In this document: positions 1-6,828 of the stretch, piece by piece
How the letters are laid out: every line of letters starts with the position of its first letter
Position numbering within the stretch: position 1 is the first letter of the stretch
Source of the DNA: Corynebacterium sp. HMSC078H07
GTDB taxonomy: Bacteria; Actinomycetota; Actinomycetes; Mycobacteriales; Mycobacteriaceae
DNA: 64,000 nt
Direction: 5' to 3'
Assembly: GCF_001812805.1 (NCBI RefSeq)
Contig: NZ_KV810455.1
Location: forward strand, 43,567 to 107,566
Notes under the pieces: generated by a model
Told to the model about the DNA's origin: nothing
The model's input: only the letters and a program-made list of their open reading frames with translations
Database searches by the model: none
Program-made: the position numbers and the translations under genes

Positions 1-1
1 G

Positions 2-409
2 GGTATCGATGAAGATGCTTTTCTCGAGATGCAACAACTTTTGCTGCGTTGGGGCGAACGTGGCGCCCGAGAGGATGACGTTGCATTGGTGGAGCCATCG
101 GGCAGGAGGGTTCTCAAGGAAATTCTGAACCCGCCATGGTTAGGCGAGTTGAAAGGGTGGGGAACTGGTGGGAATGGCGAGGACCGTCATTTTCGACTGT
201 ACTTCCTCGATATTTCTTCGAGGCCGGGTGAACCGGCCCACCAGATGCTTGTGAGCTTGTGTAAAGAAAAGCGGATCTTTGATAACACGCGTCAGGGGGT
301 TCGTAAGACTAACGAGGCGCAGGATCGAGACATTTTGCTGGCTATGCGTCTAGGTAAGCAATGGTGTCAGAAAAATCGGGTCACTTTTCGGCCATGGCCG
401 CCGAAATAG
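2..409 (+). CDS. RelE/HigB-like toxin of a toxin-antitoxin-chaperone locus (5' end may lie outside window)
   Basis: Small basic protein of the RelE/HigB mRNA-interferase fold by pattern. The central HFRLYF strand, the MLVSLCKEKR strand and the C-terminal helix with LAMRLGKQW correspond to the HFR-x-x-F, FYKNQQKT and DRQKIWKR blocks I recall from M. tuberculosis HigB1 (Rv1955). The first ATG inside the window is at 29, giving 126 residues, but the frame stays open to base 2, so the true start may be upstream. It is followed by a HigA-like gene and a SecB-like gene on the same strand, the order of the TAC (toxin-antitoxin-chaperone) operon. Ribosome-dependent mRNA cleavage is the family activity; here it is inferred. 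A divergent member is likely, because overall similarity is weak. Confidence 0.6.
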   Translation, partial: GIDEDAFLEMQQLLLRWGERGAREDDVALVEPSGRRVLKEILNPPWLGELKGWGTGGNGEDRHFRLYFLDISSRPGEPAHQMLVSLCKEKRIFDNTRQGVRKTNEAQDRDILLAMRLGKQWCQKNRVTFRPWPPK

Positions 410-412
410 GGA

Positions 413-430
413 TGTGCATTAAAATGCACA
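413..430. promoter_or_regulatory. Palindromic operator-like site between toxin and antitoxin genes
   Basis: TGTGCATT and AATGCACA form perfect 8-bp arms around a 2-bp spacer, starting 4 bases after the toxin stop. A -10-like TATGAT lies at 436-441, so the palindrome covers the region where a -35 and spacer would sit. This arrangement suggests an internal promoter for the antitoxin and chaperone genes repressed by the HTH antitoxin. Regulatory function is inference; the symmetry is directly visible. Confidence 0.5.
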
Positions 431-461
431 TAGCTTATGATGGGATGGAACATAGGGAAGC

Positions 462-959
462 ATGGGTGAATTGATAATGGCGAAGTTAACGATCAAGCCG
501 AAGAATGCGTTGCCCGGGGACCTCATCGGGTCGCAAATGGACCTCATTGAGCAACTCGTGGAGTTTCGAAAACTGCGAGGCATGACGCAAAGCGAGGTGG
601 CATCGCGCATGGGTGTCGACCGCTCTGTTGTCACCAAGTTTGAATCATTGGTGGGACTTGGGAAGAAGAACCACACAATGAAGATGATTCGTGCGTACGC
701 AAACTCCGTTGAAGCGTATGTGGCGCACGTTGTAGTAGATGGTCGTATCCAGCACGGAAGTGCTCCCTATGCCGAGCTTAAAGAAGAAATTGCTCGGCGG
801 ATTACCGCTTTGGCAAACGCGAATGAGGCTCACGAACAATTCCCAGAGGCTGGCCGTGGTCAGCTGGGAACGGACTTTGTATTCGCTGCCCCGGTAGAGT
901 CCGCCGAAACAGGAGTACTGCAGCAGATGGACTACACAATGGAGGGGACTCTTGTCTAA
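462..959 (+). CDS. HigA-like XRE-family antitoxin with C-terminal extension
   Basis: Helix-turn-helix protein of the XRE/Cro family. Residues about 22-75 carry the HTH block (RKLRGMTQSEVASRMGV, then VVTKFES), closely resembling the HTH of M. tuberculosis HigA1, which reads RKHCQLSQVEVAKRMGV in memory. About 50 residues follow the DNA-binding domain; in TAC systems such a tail is the chaperone-addiction region that makes the antitoxin depend on SecB-like protein, so its presence fits. The start is uncertain: ATG 462 sits one base after an AGGGAAG motif, TTG 471 has better spacing, and ATG 477 is also in frame. It overlaps the next gene by 8 bp, indicating translational coupling. Expected role: neutralise the upstream toxin and repress the operon. 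Confidence 0.7.
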   Translation: MGELIMAKLTIKPKNALPGDLIGSQMDLIEQLVEFRKLRGMTQSEVASRMGVDRSVVTKFESLVGLGKKNHTMKMIRAYANSVEAYVAHVVVDGRIQHGSAPYAELKEEIARRITALANANEAHEQFPEAGRGQLGTDFVFAAPVESAETGVLQQMDYTMEGTLV

Positions 960-1371
960 AGAACAACGGGCTGGCTATGCGACGTGGCAGTTGCTTCGTG
1001 CTGAGGGGCAGCGCATCGGGGAACAACAGTCGAAGGATGTAGTGCAAACGAAAGGCCAAGTATCTTTCCAGGTTTCGCAAGGTCAGACTCGTGAGACTCT
1101 GGTGCTTGAAGTTCGCATTGATGTTGACGTGCCGGAGCGCGCGAAGTTGGCGCTGGCCCTGCGTGGTAACTGGCCAAAGCCGGAACATAAAGAGTTAACG
1201 CCGGAAGAATTGGCTCAGCTTCTCTTGGGCTACAAGCTTGATGAGCTCGTTGCTGTGGTCAATTACGAATTGCAAAACCTAGCGCCTAAGTTTGGCGTGT
1301 CAGCACCCTCGATTCCGCAAGAGCAATTGGAAGCCCTACGCCAAGACGCTGCGGACAAGGAAACGGAGTAG
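952..1371 (+). CDS. SecB-like chaperone of TAC locus
   Basis: 139-residue acidic protein. The N-terminal half is rich in alternating beta-strand segments (QVSFQVSQGQTRETLVLEV, then KLALALRGNWP). After this come an LTPEELAQLL helix, a second helix with VVNYELQNLA, and a short tail ending SAPSIPQ. This is the SecB order: strand, T-x-E-E-L loop, L-x-P-Y-hREhh helix, L-PP tail. The PY-R core is degenerate, reading VNYEL. The gene overlaps the antitoxin gene by 8 bp. In TAC operons the chaperone protects the aggregation-prone antitoxin. Assignment rests on architecture and context, not on strong sequence identity; a structure-based search would decide. An unrelated hypothetical protein is the alternative. 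Confidence 0.55.
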   Translation: MSKEQRAGYATWQLLRAEGQRIGEQQSKDVVQTKGQVSFQVSQGQTRETLVLEVRIDVDVPERAKLALALRGNWPKPEHKELTPEELAQLLLGYKLDELVAVVNYELQNLAPKFGVSAPSIPQEQLEALRQDAADKETE

Positions 1372-1393
1372 TCCGTGCCGTTCCTTGGGATAA

Positions 1394-1576
1394 GGCGGAT
1401 GGCCTTTCCAAGCGCGCAAGCATGCCGCGGCTCTCGGTGCGAACCTCGCATTGAACGCCGGCTGGAGCGGCCTCTTCTTCCGCTCGAAGCATAAGAGACT
1501 GGCCACCGCTTGGGCCGGTGCCCTAGGCGCAAGCTCCGCGGACCTCGTGCGCCGCGCCTGGAAGTCTGACCGGACC
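1394..1576 (+). pseudogene. TspO/MBR-family remnant truncated by an IS element
   Basis: An open stretch with no usable start encodes NLALNAGWSGLFFR, then LATAWAGALGASSADLVRR. This matches the N-L-x-L-N-x-x-W-x-x-L-F-F core helix and following segment of TspO/MBR tryptophan-rich sensor proteins. The five-helix family protein is normally about 150-170 residues; only some 60 codons remain. An in-frame stop (TAA 1391) precedes it, and the frame ends exactly where the IS3-type terminus TGACCCCCTGG begins. It is a decayed gene fragment, not functional. Confidence 0.6.
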
Positions 1577-1641
1577 TGACCCCCTGGTGGTGGACACGTT
1601 GAAACCAGCATCTCGCTGGGGAAGTGAGGTACCTTTCCACC

Positions 1642-1980
1642 GTGCCACGCAAGACCTACACCGAGCAGTTCAAGCGCGACGCAGTCTCGTTGTACGAGTC
1701 GACCCCCGGAGCAACGCTCAACGCGATCGCCTCCGATCTCGGGGTCAACCGCAACTCCCTGCGCACCTGGCTCGACGCCTTCGGCACCGGCACCAAAACC
1801 AACGCCAACGGTGAAAAAGTCGCCAGCCCCATTGCCGCAGCCAACAGCGCACGCACGCCTGCTGAAGGACTCTCCGACGCCGAACGCATCCGCGTGCTGG
1901 AACGCGAAAACGCCAAGCTCCGGGAGGAGCGAGAGATCCTCCGCAAGGCGGCCAAATATTTTGCGGAAGAGACGAACTGA
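1642..1980 (+). CDS. IS3-family transposase OrfA
   Basis: Encodes the short DNA-binding first ORF of an IS3-family transposase. The N-terminus YTEQFKRDAVSLYES begins the HTH_Tnp_1 domain, ASDLGVNRNSLRTWL is the recognition helix region, and LERENAKLREEREILRKAAKYFAEE is the leucine-zipper tail. GTG 1642 is preferred because it puts the conserved PRKTYTEQF at the N-terminus; an upstream start at 1624 is also open. OrfB continues in the -1 frame at the stop codon, as expected for programmed -1 frameshifting in this family. The element is probably immobile because orfB is broken. Confidence 0.8.
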   Translation: MPRKTYTEQFKRDAVSLYESTPGATLNAIASDLGVNRNSLRTWLDAFGTGTKTNANGEKVASPIAAANSARTPAEGLSDAERIRVLERENAKLREEREILRKAAKYFAEETN

Positions 1981-2556
1981 TAAACCGCTTCCGGTTCGTT
2001 GATGACAACCGAGGCCTCTACGAGGTCAAGCGGTTATGTGAGGTTTTTAAAGATCAACCGGTCCTCGTATTACAAATGGAAATCTGCTGCTCCTGCCCGC
2101 CGGCGACGCGCCCTTGACGACGCGGTGCTGGAAGCGAGGATCAAGGCCGTGTTCACGGCCGAGAACGGCTGTTACGGGGCGAAACGCGTGACGGCGGCCA
2201 TTAACTCCGATCCAGCCAACGACGACCTTTTCAATCACAAGCGCACCGCCAGGTTGATGCGCCAGATGGGCCTGTTCGGCTACACCAAAAAACGCCGGGT
2301 GATAACCACCGTGTCTGCGAAACGGGCTCCGAAGTTGCCCGACCTGCTGAAACGCCGGTTCACCGCGGAGAAGCCGAACACCATCTACGTCGGCGATATC
2401 ACGTACCTGCCGATCGCGGACGGGTCGAATATGTACCTGGCAACCGTCATCGACTGCTATTGGCGGCAGTTGACCGGTTTCGCGGTCGCTGACCACATGC
2501 GCACGGAGTTGGTCGAAGAAGCCCTCACGATGGCGGGCCTGAACCCCGGAAAGTAG
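1977..2556 (+). pseudogene. IS3-family transposase OrfB, frameshifted and truncated
   Basis: The frame at 1977 reads NRFRFVDDNRGLYEVKRLCEV, the normal OrfB start. It then passes through a run of five T (2044-2048), after which the conserved INRSSYYKW continues one frame away. Removing one T restores the frame, so this is a +1 lesion or a sequencing error. Further on, NGCYGAKRV (HTH_21) and the first catalytic Asp in YVGDITYLP of the rve integrase core are intact. The protein stops at 2556 before the second Asp and Glu of the DDE triad. Not a functional transposase. Confidence 0.8.
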
Positions 2557-2830
2557 ACATGTCGGCGGCTAGCTATGTTTTGGGATAGCGTAGCTAATGT
2601 GAGTGCTTCGAAGTCATCCGGGGAGGCTAGAAGATTGCAGTAGGAGTGTCGTCTGCGCGAGTTGTAGCGCAAGCACTTTCGGGAGAATTCTTGGCGGCAG
2701 GTGATGGGGATTCTCAAAGACTTTCCGGTTACGCAGGAATTTACGCTTTAAGGCGACAACAAATGATCTTACCAGGGCTTTATCGGCACTCGTTCCCACC
2801 GCGCCCAGGGACTGGCGTGCACCAAGTACG
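2540..2830 (-). mobile_element. Remnant of a second, reversed IS3-family element (copy B)
   Basis: On the minus strand the region encodes NSRRRHSYCNLLASPDDFEA, the C-terminal signature of IS3 OrfB. A neighbouring frame carries SADKALVRSFVVALKRKFL, resembling the conserved D-N-A-x-x-E-S-F-x-x-x-L-K-x-E segment with the catalytic Glu region degraded. The two pieces are in different frames, so the gene is decayed. The junction with copy A near 2540 reads TGAACCCCGGAAAGTAGACA, which looks like an IS3 terminal repeat and suggests copy B inserted into copy A. The outer boundary cannot be placed precisely. Confidence 0.5.
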
Positions 2831-3380
2831 GCGCATTGGTCTTAACCCTGGACAGGATCAACGACTGGAATCAGACACACTTTTGTTACTTAGCCCTGAC
2901 CTGCAAAGGGTGAAAGGATTCTTTGCGTGCGGTAGCGTTCGTTTGGGAACACTCGTGACCTTCATTTATCCCTCATCCGGCCTACTTGTACGTAGTTTAT
3001 CCCTCTAAAGGCTCCGATCAGCACGGCGAGATTGACCTCTTATGGCGCCATGCTCTCCACTACAGGCTGCGGCGCCACCATTCTCGGCACCACCTATCGT
3101 TCATTTCTCAACACTAATGCCTTATGGCTCGAGCGAGGTCAGGCTTGGTCAGGATTGACTTGTGATGTGATGTCAGCTTCGAGCCAGGTCGATCGATAAG
3201 CTACGAGCACGCCGGTCTTCTCGATGCGCTGAAGTCTGGCTGTTTTACCGTCCATTAATGGAGCAGTTATATCCCCCGGAATTTTAATATGGACTGACCG
3301 TTCTCGCTCCCCGACAGCCTCGCTCCCATGTCGTAGAGCATTCTTTGAGCATCTCGTCGAACCACAGGACGGAACGAATA
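2831..3380. other. Gene-free stretch between IS remnants and NYN gene
   Basis: About 550 bases with no open frame I can support on either strand. It holds short repeated TTTATCCCTC words near 2969 and 2998. It probably represents eroded mobile DNA. Confidence 0.4.
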
Positions 3381-3411
3381 TTGACTTTGACGAGGGAACC
3401 TGTGATATTAT
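3381..3411 (+). promoter_or_regulatory. Candidate promoter of NYN ribonuclease gene
   Basis: TTGACT at 3381-3386 (five of six to the -35 consensus) is followed by GATATT at 3404-3409 after 17 bases, or TATTAT at 3406-3411 after 19. The start codon at 3461 lies about 50 bases further on behind an AAGGAGAG ribosome site. Confidence 0.45.
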
Positions 3412-3460
3412 CGACTTACTGGGCCTAGCCGTTGACCCTCCACCGATAAGGAGAGCGCCG

Positions 3461-4258
3461 ATGACTGGGCCCCAACTAGTTCTTCAGAAGGTTAAAATGG
3501 GAAAGCACTCTTCAGGGAAATCGGCTAATGATTTCCCTCGGCGACCAATTGTCACGGCCATATTGGTAGACGGAGGGTTTTACAGACACCGTGCGCGAGT
3601 TCTCTTCGGCGAGAAAAATCCGCGAGATCGAGCAAACGAACTTTTAGGGTATTGCCATAGGCACATACGGGAGTCCGGAAGCAGTCTCTATAGAATCTTC
3701 TACTACGACTGCAAGCCTTCATCGAAGGTGCTGTTTCATCCGCTAACGCAGACACAGAAGAACCTCGGAAAAACTGAGGAATACCGCTGGATGATAGACT
3801 TTCTAGAAGAAATCGTAAAGAAGCGAAAAGTCGCTTTACGCCGAGGCGAAGAACTTGAAACCCAAAATGGGTATACCCTTAAATCTAGGCCGCTAAAGAG
3901 GCTCTGTCGCGGGGAAATTGAAGTTTCAGATCTGACTGAGCGAGACTTCTCACTGGATATCACTCAGAAGGGAGTAGATATGCGGATAGGCTTGGATATA
4001 GCTTCCCTGGCAGAACGCGGACTTGTGAATCAAATCATCATGATTTCAGGTGATAGCGATTTCGTCCCCGCAGCTAAGCATGCGCGTAGGTCAGGAATCG
4101 ATTTCATATTAGACCCGCTCTGGGCCTCAGTCTCTGAGAGCTTAAATGAACATGTTGATGGTGTCCGTGAGTGCGTTCTCAAACCACCCAAGAATCAAGA
4201 CGATCCTTTATATGGAACTACTCCGGAACAAACCGCTGAGGTTGACGAAGAACTATAG
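3461..4258 (+). CDS. NYN/LabA-like PIN-fold ribonuclease
   Basis: 265-residue protein with the NYN domain (PIN-like RNase fold, LabA/DUF88 group). Acidic residues expected at the metal site are visible: D37 in ILVDGGF, D173 in KGVDMRIGLD, and D198 and D200 in ISGDSDFVP. The FVPAAKHARRSGIDFILDPL stretch is the last strand-helix unit. ATG 3461 is supported by GGAGAG about 6 bases upstream; ATG 3497 is an alternative. The gene stands alone between IS debris and a protease fragment, and its base composition is clearly more AT-rich than its neighbours, which points to recent acquisition. NYN proteins cleave RNA; the target and whether it acts in defence are unknown. Confidence 0.75.
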   Translation: MTGPQLVLQKVKMGKHSSGKSANDFPRRPIVTAILVDGGFYRHRARVLFGEKNPRDRANELLGYCHRHIRESGSSLYRIFYYDCKPSSKVLFHPLTQTQKNLGKTEEYRWMIDFLEEIVKKRKVALRRGEELETQNGYTLKSRPLKRLCRGEIEVSDLTERDFSLDITQKGVDMRIGLDIASLAERGLVNQIIMISGDSDFVPAAKHARRSGIDFILDPLWASVSESLNEHVDGVRECVLKPPKNQDDPLYGTTPEQTAEVDEEL

Positions 4259-4650
4259 CTCAATAGCCTCGATTTACCACTGGGTCTAGTTCTTCGCGTC
4301 TTGCGCAGCGCGGCAGCAGTCATACTCGAACGTCGGCCCACCGCGCCGTTAAGATGTATCTGGAAGTTCTGCTTCTCGCAAGATGGCCCCACCGGAGTCC
4401 ATGTCAAAAAGCGTATGAACCCCCTCGTTCTAACCTGCCCGCCGCAGTTGTAGACCGGACCTTAACGGCGATCTTTTCCGCGAACTCCCAAATCGCGCCT
4501 CGAATAAGAGGAGCGCAAACATCAAAATCGACTGCTGTCGGGAACTGACCCCCGGGGGAAGCTCGCGCAGTGGGTCTGGAGGCGTTAGACGCCCGCCGTA
4601 TCGCGAGTCCGGTCGCGGTAATACTTGAGGTATACGGTGTAGGGGTCAAA
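4259..4650. other. Intergenic stretch with no supported gene
   Basis: About 390 bases between the NYN gene and the protease fragment. A minus-strand frame from 4404 to about 4550 reads somewhat protein-like (DFDVCAPLIRGAIWEFAEK), but I recognise no family. An IS-end-like TGACCCCC occurs at 4548, possibly a scar of past transposition. Confidence 0.35.
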
Positions 4651-5031
4651 TCACACGAAGCGGGAGCCCATGACGTCGATGGCGATGAGCTCGCCGTCCT
4701 TGGTGAACACCGGTCCGCTGGAGTCGCCGTGGTTGGAGCTGCCCGTGATGCCGTGCATGGTGGTGACCTCGCCGGCATTGATGTTGTCGCGCTGGGCGAT
4801 GACCTTCATACGTGCCATTTGTAGCCAGTCCACGTCTTCGTCCTTGAAGCCCTTGCCGAAGCCGTAGAAGTCGGCTTCCTCACCGTCGTGGTACTGATGG
4901 CCGTCCGCGACCTTGGCGTACTTGTCGAGCTCCTTCGGTATTTCGAGGTGCAGCAAGGCGAGATCGGACTTGGGGCCCTTCTCAAAACGGTCGACGTCGA
5001 TGGACGGTTTGAAGTGCCCCGAGTTTTGTTC
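4651..5031 (-). pseudogene. Trypsin-like serine protease, N-terminally truncated
   Basis: The surviving C-terminal half carries SDLALLHLEIP (catalytic Asp region) and NHGDSSGPVF (nucleophile Ser) of an S1-family protease, ending IAIDVMGSRFV. The catalytic His region and any signal peptide are missing: an in-frame TAA at 5034-5032 interrupts the frame just upstream and nothing related precedes it. The family is normally secreted and over 200 residues; about 126 codons remain. It is a gene fragment within the accessory block. Confidence 0.7.
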
Positions 5032-5215
5032 TTAGGCATTTGCCTTGATTTCTATTATTTCCGGTGGCGGGATCAGCTTCCAAAAGGTCAAAGTCTGCGT
5101 CCGTGGTTCGGGCGCTTGCCCGCATCCATGTGTCGTTTTCATCCTAAGCCTCATCTCAGCAGGCGCTGGTAGCTTTTATACATACCGCAACCGGCAGCCA
5201 CGGGAGGCCTATTCT

Positions 5216-5641
5216 GTGAACGGCGAACTTACTGAGTTGCTTGTATACGCCGGGTTAGTGCTTGTCATGGTGCTCTACTGGACCTACTACATTAGGTGCG
5301 TGCGGAGGCAACCCAGATCGGAAAAGTGGTACGACGATGTCGACTCTGTAGGCGCAGCAAGTGATGGTGTCCTTTTCATTTATCCTTACTGCTCGCTCAT
5401 TATGGGCGCTGGCGGCGCCATGGGGTTGGTCGCAAGTGTCAACCCTCCCGAGTTTGTCTACACGCTGCTGAAGGTTTGGCTCGCGGCAGCTTTCGTTATC
5501 GGAGTCATTGGTTTTACGGGCGCGGTCGGGGTTCCGCTTCCATGGCCTTTTGTTCCGCGTTGGGTCGCCGATATCCGCACAGCAAAGCGTGCCCGAAGGC
5601 GTGAGCGCAGACAGGCCAGAAAAAGAGAAAAGGAAGAATAG
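5216..5641 (+). CDS. Small multi-pass membrane protein of unknown function
   Basis: 141 residues with three predicted membrane helices: LLVYAGLVLVMVLYWTYYI near the N-terminus, LFIYPYCSLIMGAGGAMGLV in the middle and LLKVWLAAAFVIGVIGFTG later. It ends in a strongly basic tail (KRARRRERRQARKREKEE). GTG 5216 is preferred because GGGAGG lies 8 bases upstream. The longer open frame from TTG 5045 has no ribosome site and starts inside the decayed protease sequence. I recognise no family. It sits beside, and opposite in strand to, the Wadjet operon, with no evident functional link. Confidence 0.6.
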   Translation: MNGELTELLVYAGLVLVMVLYWTYYIRCVRRQPRSEKWYDDVDSVGAASDGVLFIYPYCSLIMGAGGAMGLVASVNPPEFVYTLLKVWLAAAFVIGVIGFTGAVGVPLPWPFVPRWVADIRTAKRARRRERRQARKREKEE

Positions 5642-5691
5642 CTACTGCAGGAAGAGGCGATATTGTCCAGCGTTCGTGGGGGCTGGCAGCG

Positions 5692-6828
5692 TCACGCTGC
5701 TGCGAGCGCTGCATGAATCACCGCATTCACATGCGCAAATGGAATCCTCTCCTGTTCAATGCGCAGCCGGCCCGCGGTGAAGAGCTGGAGGTAGGCGCGC
5801 TGCTCTTCGGTGGTGAGGTGGGTAAGTGTGGCGGAGCCGTCGCCGGGGTCGGGGACGGCCAGGTGCTGGAATTCGGTGACGGTGGCTGTGTCCATGAGCA
5901 GTGACGTCGTGTGGGGGAAGTGAGCGCGCACGGCGTTGAGGATGGCAAAGCCGGCGGCGTCGAGGTCGCCCCAGTAGGTGATGTCGGTGTGGCTAAGCCA
6001 GCCCAGTGCGTGGAGTTGGCGGGCGGCGGTGCCGGCACCGAGGAGGGCGACGGTGGGAGGGGAGGCGTCGGAAAGCATGGGCAAGGCCAGGAAGGTTTGT
6101 TTGTTCTCCACGATGAGGACGCGGGGAGGGGTGTGCGGGAAAAGCGTGGCGGCGTGGGCTAGGGGGATTTCGATATCGCTGAGCGCTGGAGCGTGGTTGA
6201 GGTAGCGCAGGCGGATTCGGGAGTCGCTGCGGCGCAGGCCTAAGTCTGTGATGCCAAACGGCGCGAGGAGTGTGAGGAGTAGGCGGCGGTGGGTACCAAT
6301 CCACTTGCCGTCCACACCTTCGACCGGCACGGCGCGCTCCCACTCGCCGGAGTCAGGGTTGGCGCGCAGCCAGGTCAGGCACGGCCCTAGGCACTCCAGG
6401 TCATAGGCGCTTAAATCCTTCCATTGGGTATAAGCCCGGCGGACGGTGTGGGCGAAGTCAGGGGAGTCCGGGAAAATGGCGGCGATGTTCCGGGCGCGCT
6501 GCCGGGCGGTGGAATACTCGCGTTCCAAGCCGGCGGCGGTGGCGATGCGCTCGGCGCCGGTGATTGTGATGCGGGTCGGGATGGTGTTCGTGCCGAGGCC
6601 CGCGCGTGACCAATTGCGGGAGGCGTAGATAACCTCCTCCTGGTGGGGCCAGCGCTGCCAAGCGCGGACAAAGTCCTGTGCGGCGTCGATATCGCGGGCG
6701 GCAGCAGCGGCGGTGGGTGGGTGCAGGGGCCAGTCGACGCACACAGAATCCGGGTCAGCCAGTGCTTGGGCAAAGTGGTTGCGCAGGAACTTTGCGGCAT
6801 GGTCGTGCAGATCTTTAGGGCTGCGCAT
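5692..6828 (-). CDS. jetD: Wadjet nuclease subunit JetD (DUF3322/DUF2220)
   Basis: 378-residue last gene of the Wadjet operon. JetD cleaves closed-circular plasmid DNA captured by the JetABC condensin-like complex. The C-terminal Toprim-like nuclease core is visible as VLIVENKQTFLALP (acidic residue near 238) and YWGDLDAAGF (D-x-D near 288). The N-terminal DUF3322 region begins MRSPKDLHDHAAKF. ATG 6828 was chosen because it gives this normal N-terminus and overlaps the jetC stop by 14 bp, a coupling seen throughout the operon. An upstream start at 6933 would lie deep within jetC. Homologues in the core-genome system of corynebacteria are called MksG. Confidence 0.88.
   Translation of the reverse strand: MRSPKDLHDHAAKFLRNHFAQALADPDSVCVDWPLHPPTAAAAARDIDAAQDFVRAWQRWPHQEEVIYASRNWSRAGLGTNTIPTRITITGAERIATAAGLEREYSTARQRARNIAAIFPDSPDFAHTVRRAYTQWKDLSAYDLECLGPCLTWLRANPDSGEWERAVPVEGVDGKWIGTHRRLLLTLLAPFGITDLGLRRSDSRIRLRYLNHAPALSDIEIPLAHAATLFPHTPPRVLIVENKQTFLALPMLSDASPPTVALLGAGTAARQLHALGWLSHTDITYWGDLDAAGFAILNAVRAHFPHTTSLLMDTATVTEFQHLAVPDPGDGSATLTHLTTEEQRAYLQLFTAGRLRIEQERIPFAHVNAVIHAALAAA

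Larger units (their letters stand above)
1577..2556 (+). mobile_element. Truncated IS3-family insertion sequence (copy A)
   Basis: The left end is recognisable by TGACCCCCTGGTGGTGGACA at 1577-1596, an end typical of IS3-family elements. It contains orfA and a broken orfB. No right terminal repeat is found before the sequence switches at about 2540 to a second, reversed IS remnant, so copy A lost its 3' third. The insertion point lies in the TspO-like remnant. Confidence 0.65.

Noticed and set aside
2646..3008. 120-codon frame among IS remnants
   Set aside because: Opposite to recognisable IS3 OrfB C-terminal sequence on the minus strand and no ribosome site.
3049..3201. 51-codon frame with protein-like stretch
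   Set aside because: No ribosome site, no recognisable family and located in eroded DNA.
5045..5215. Upstream extension of the small membrane protein
   Set aside because: No ribosome site and starts next to the decayed protease; GTG 5216 with GGGAGG is better.
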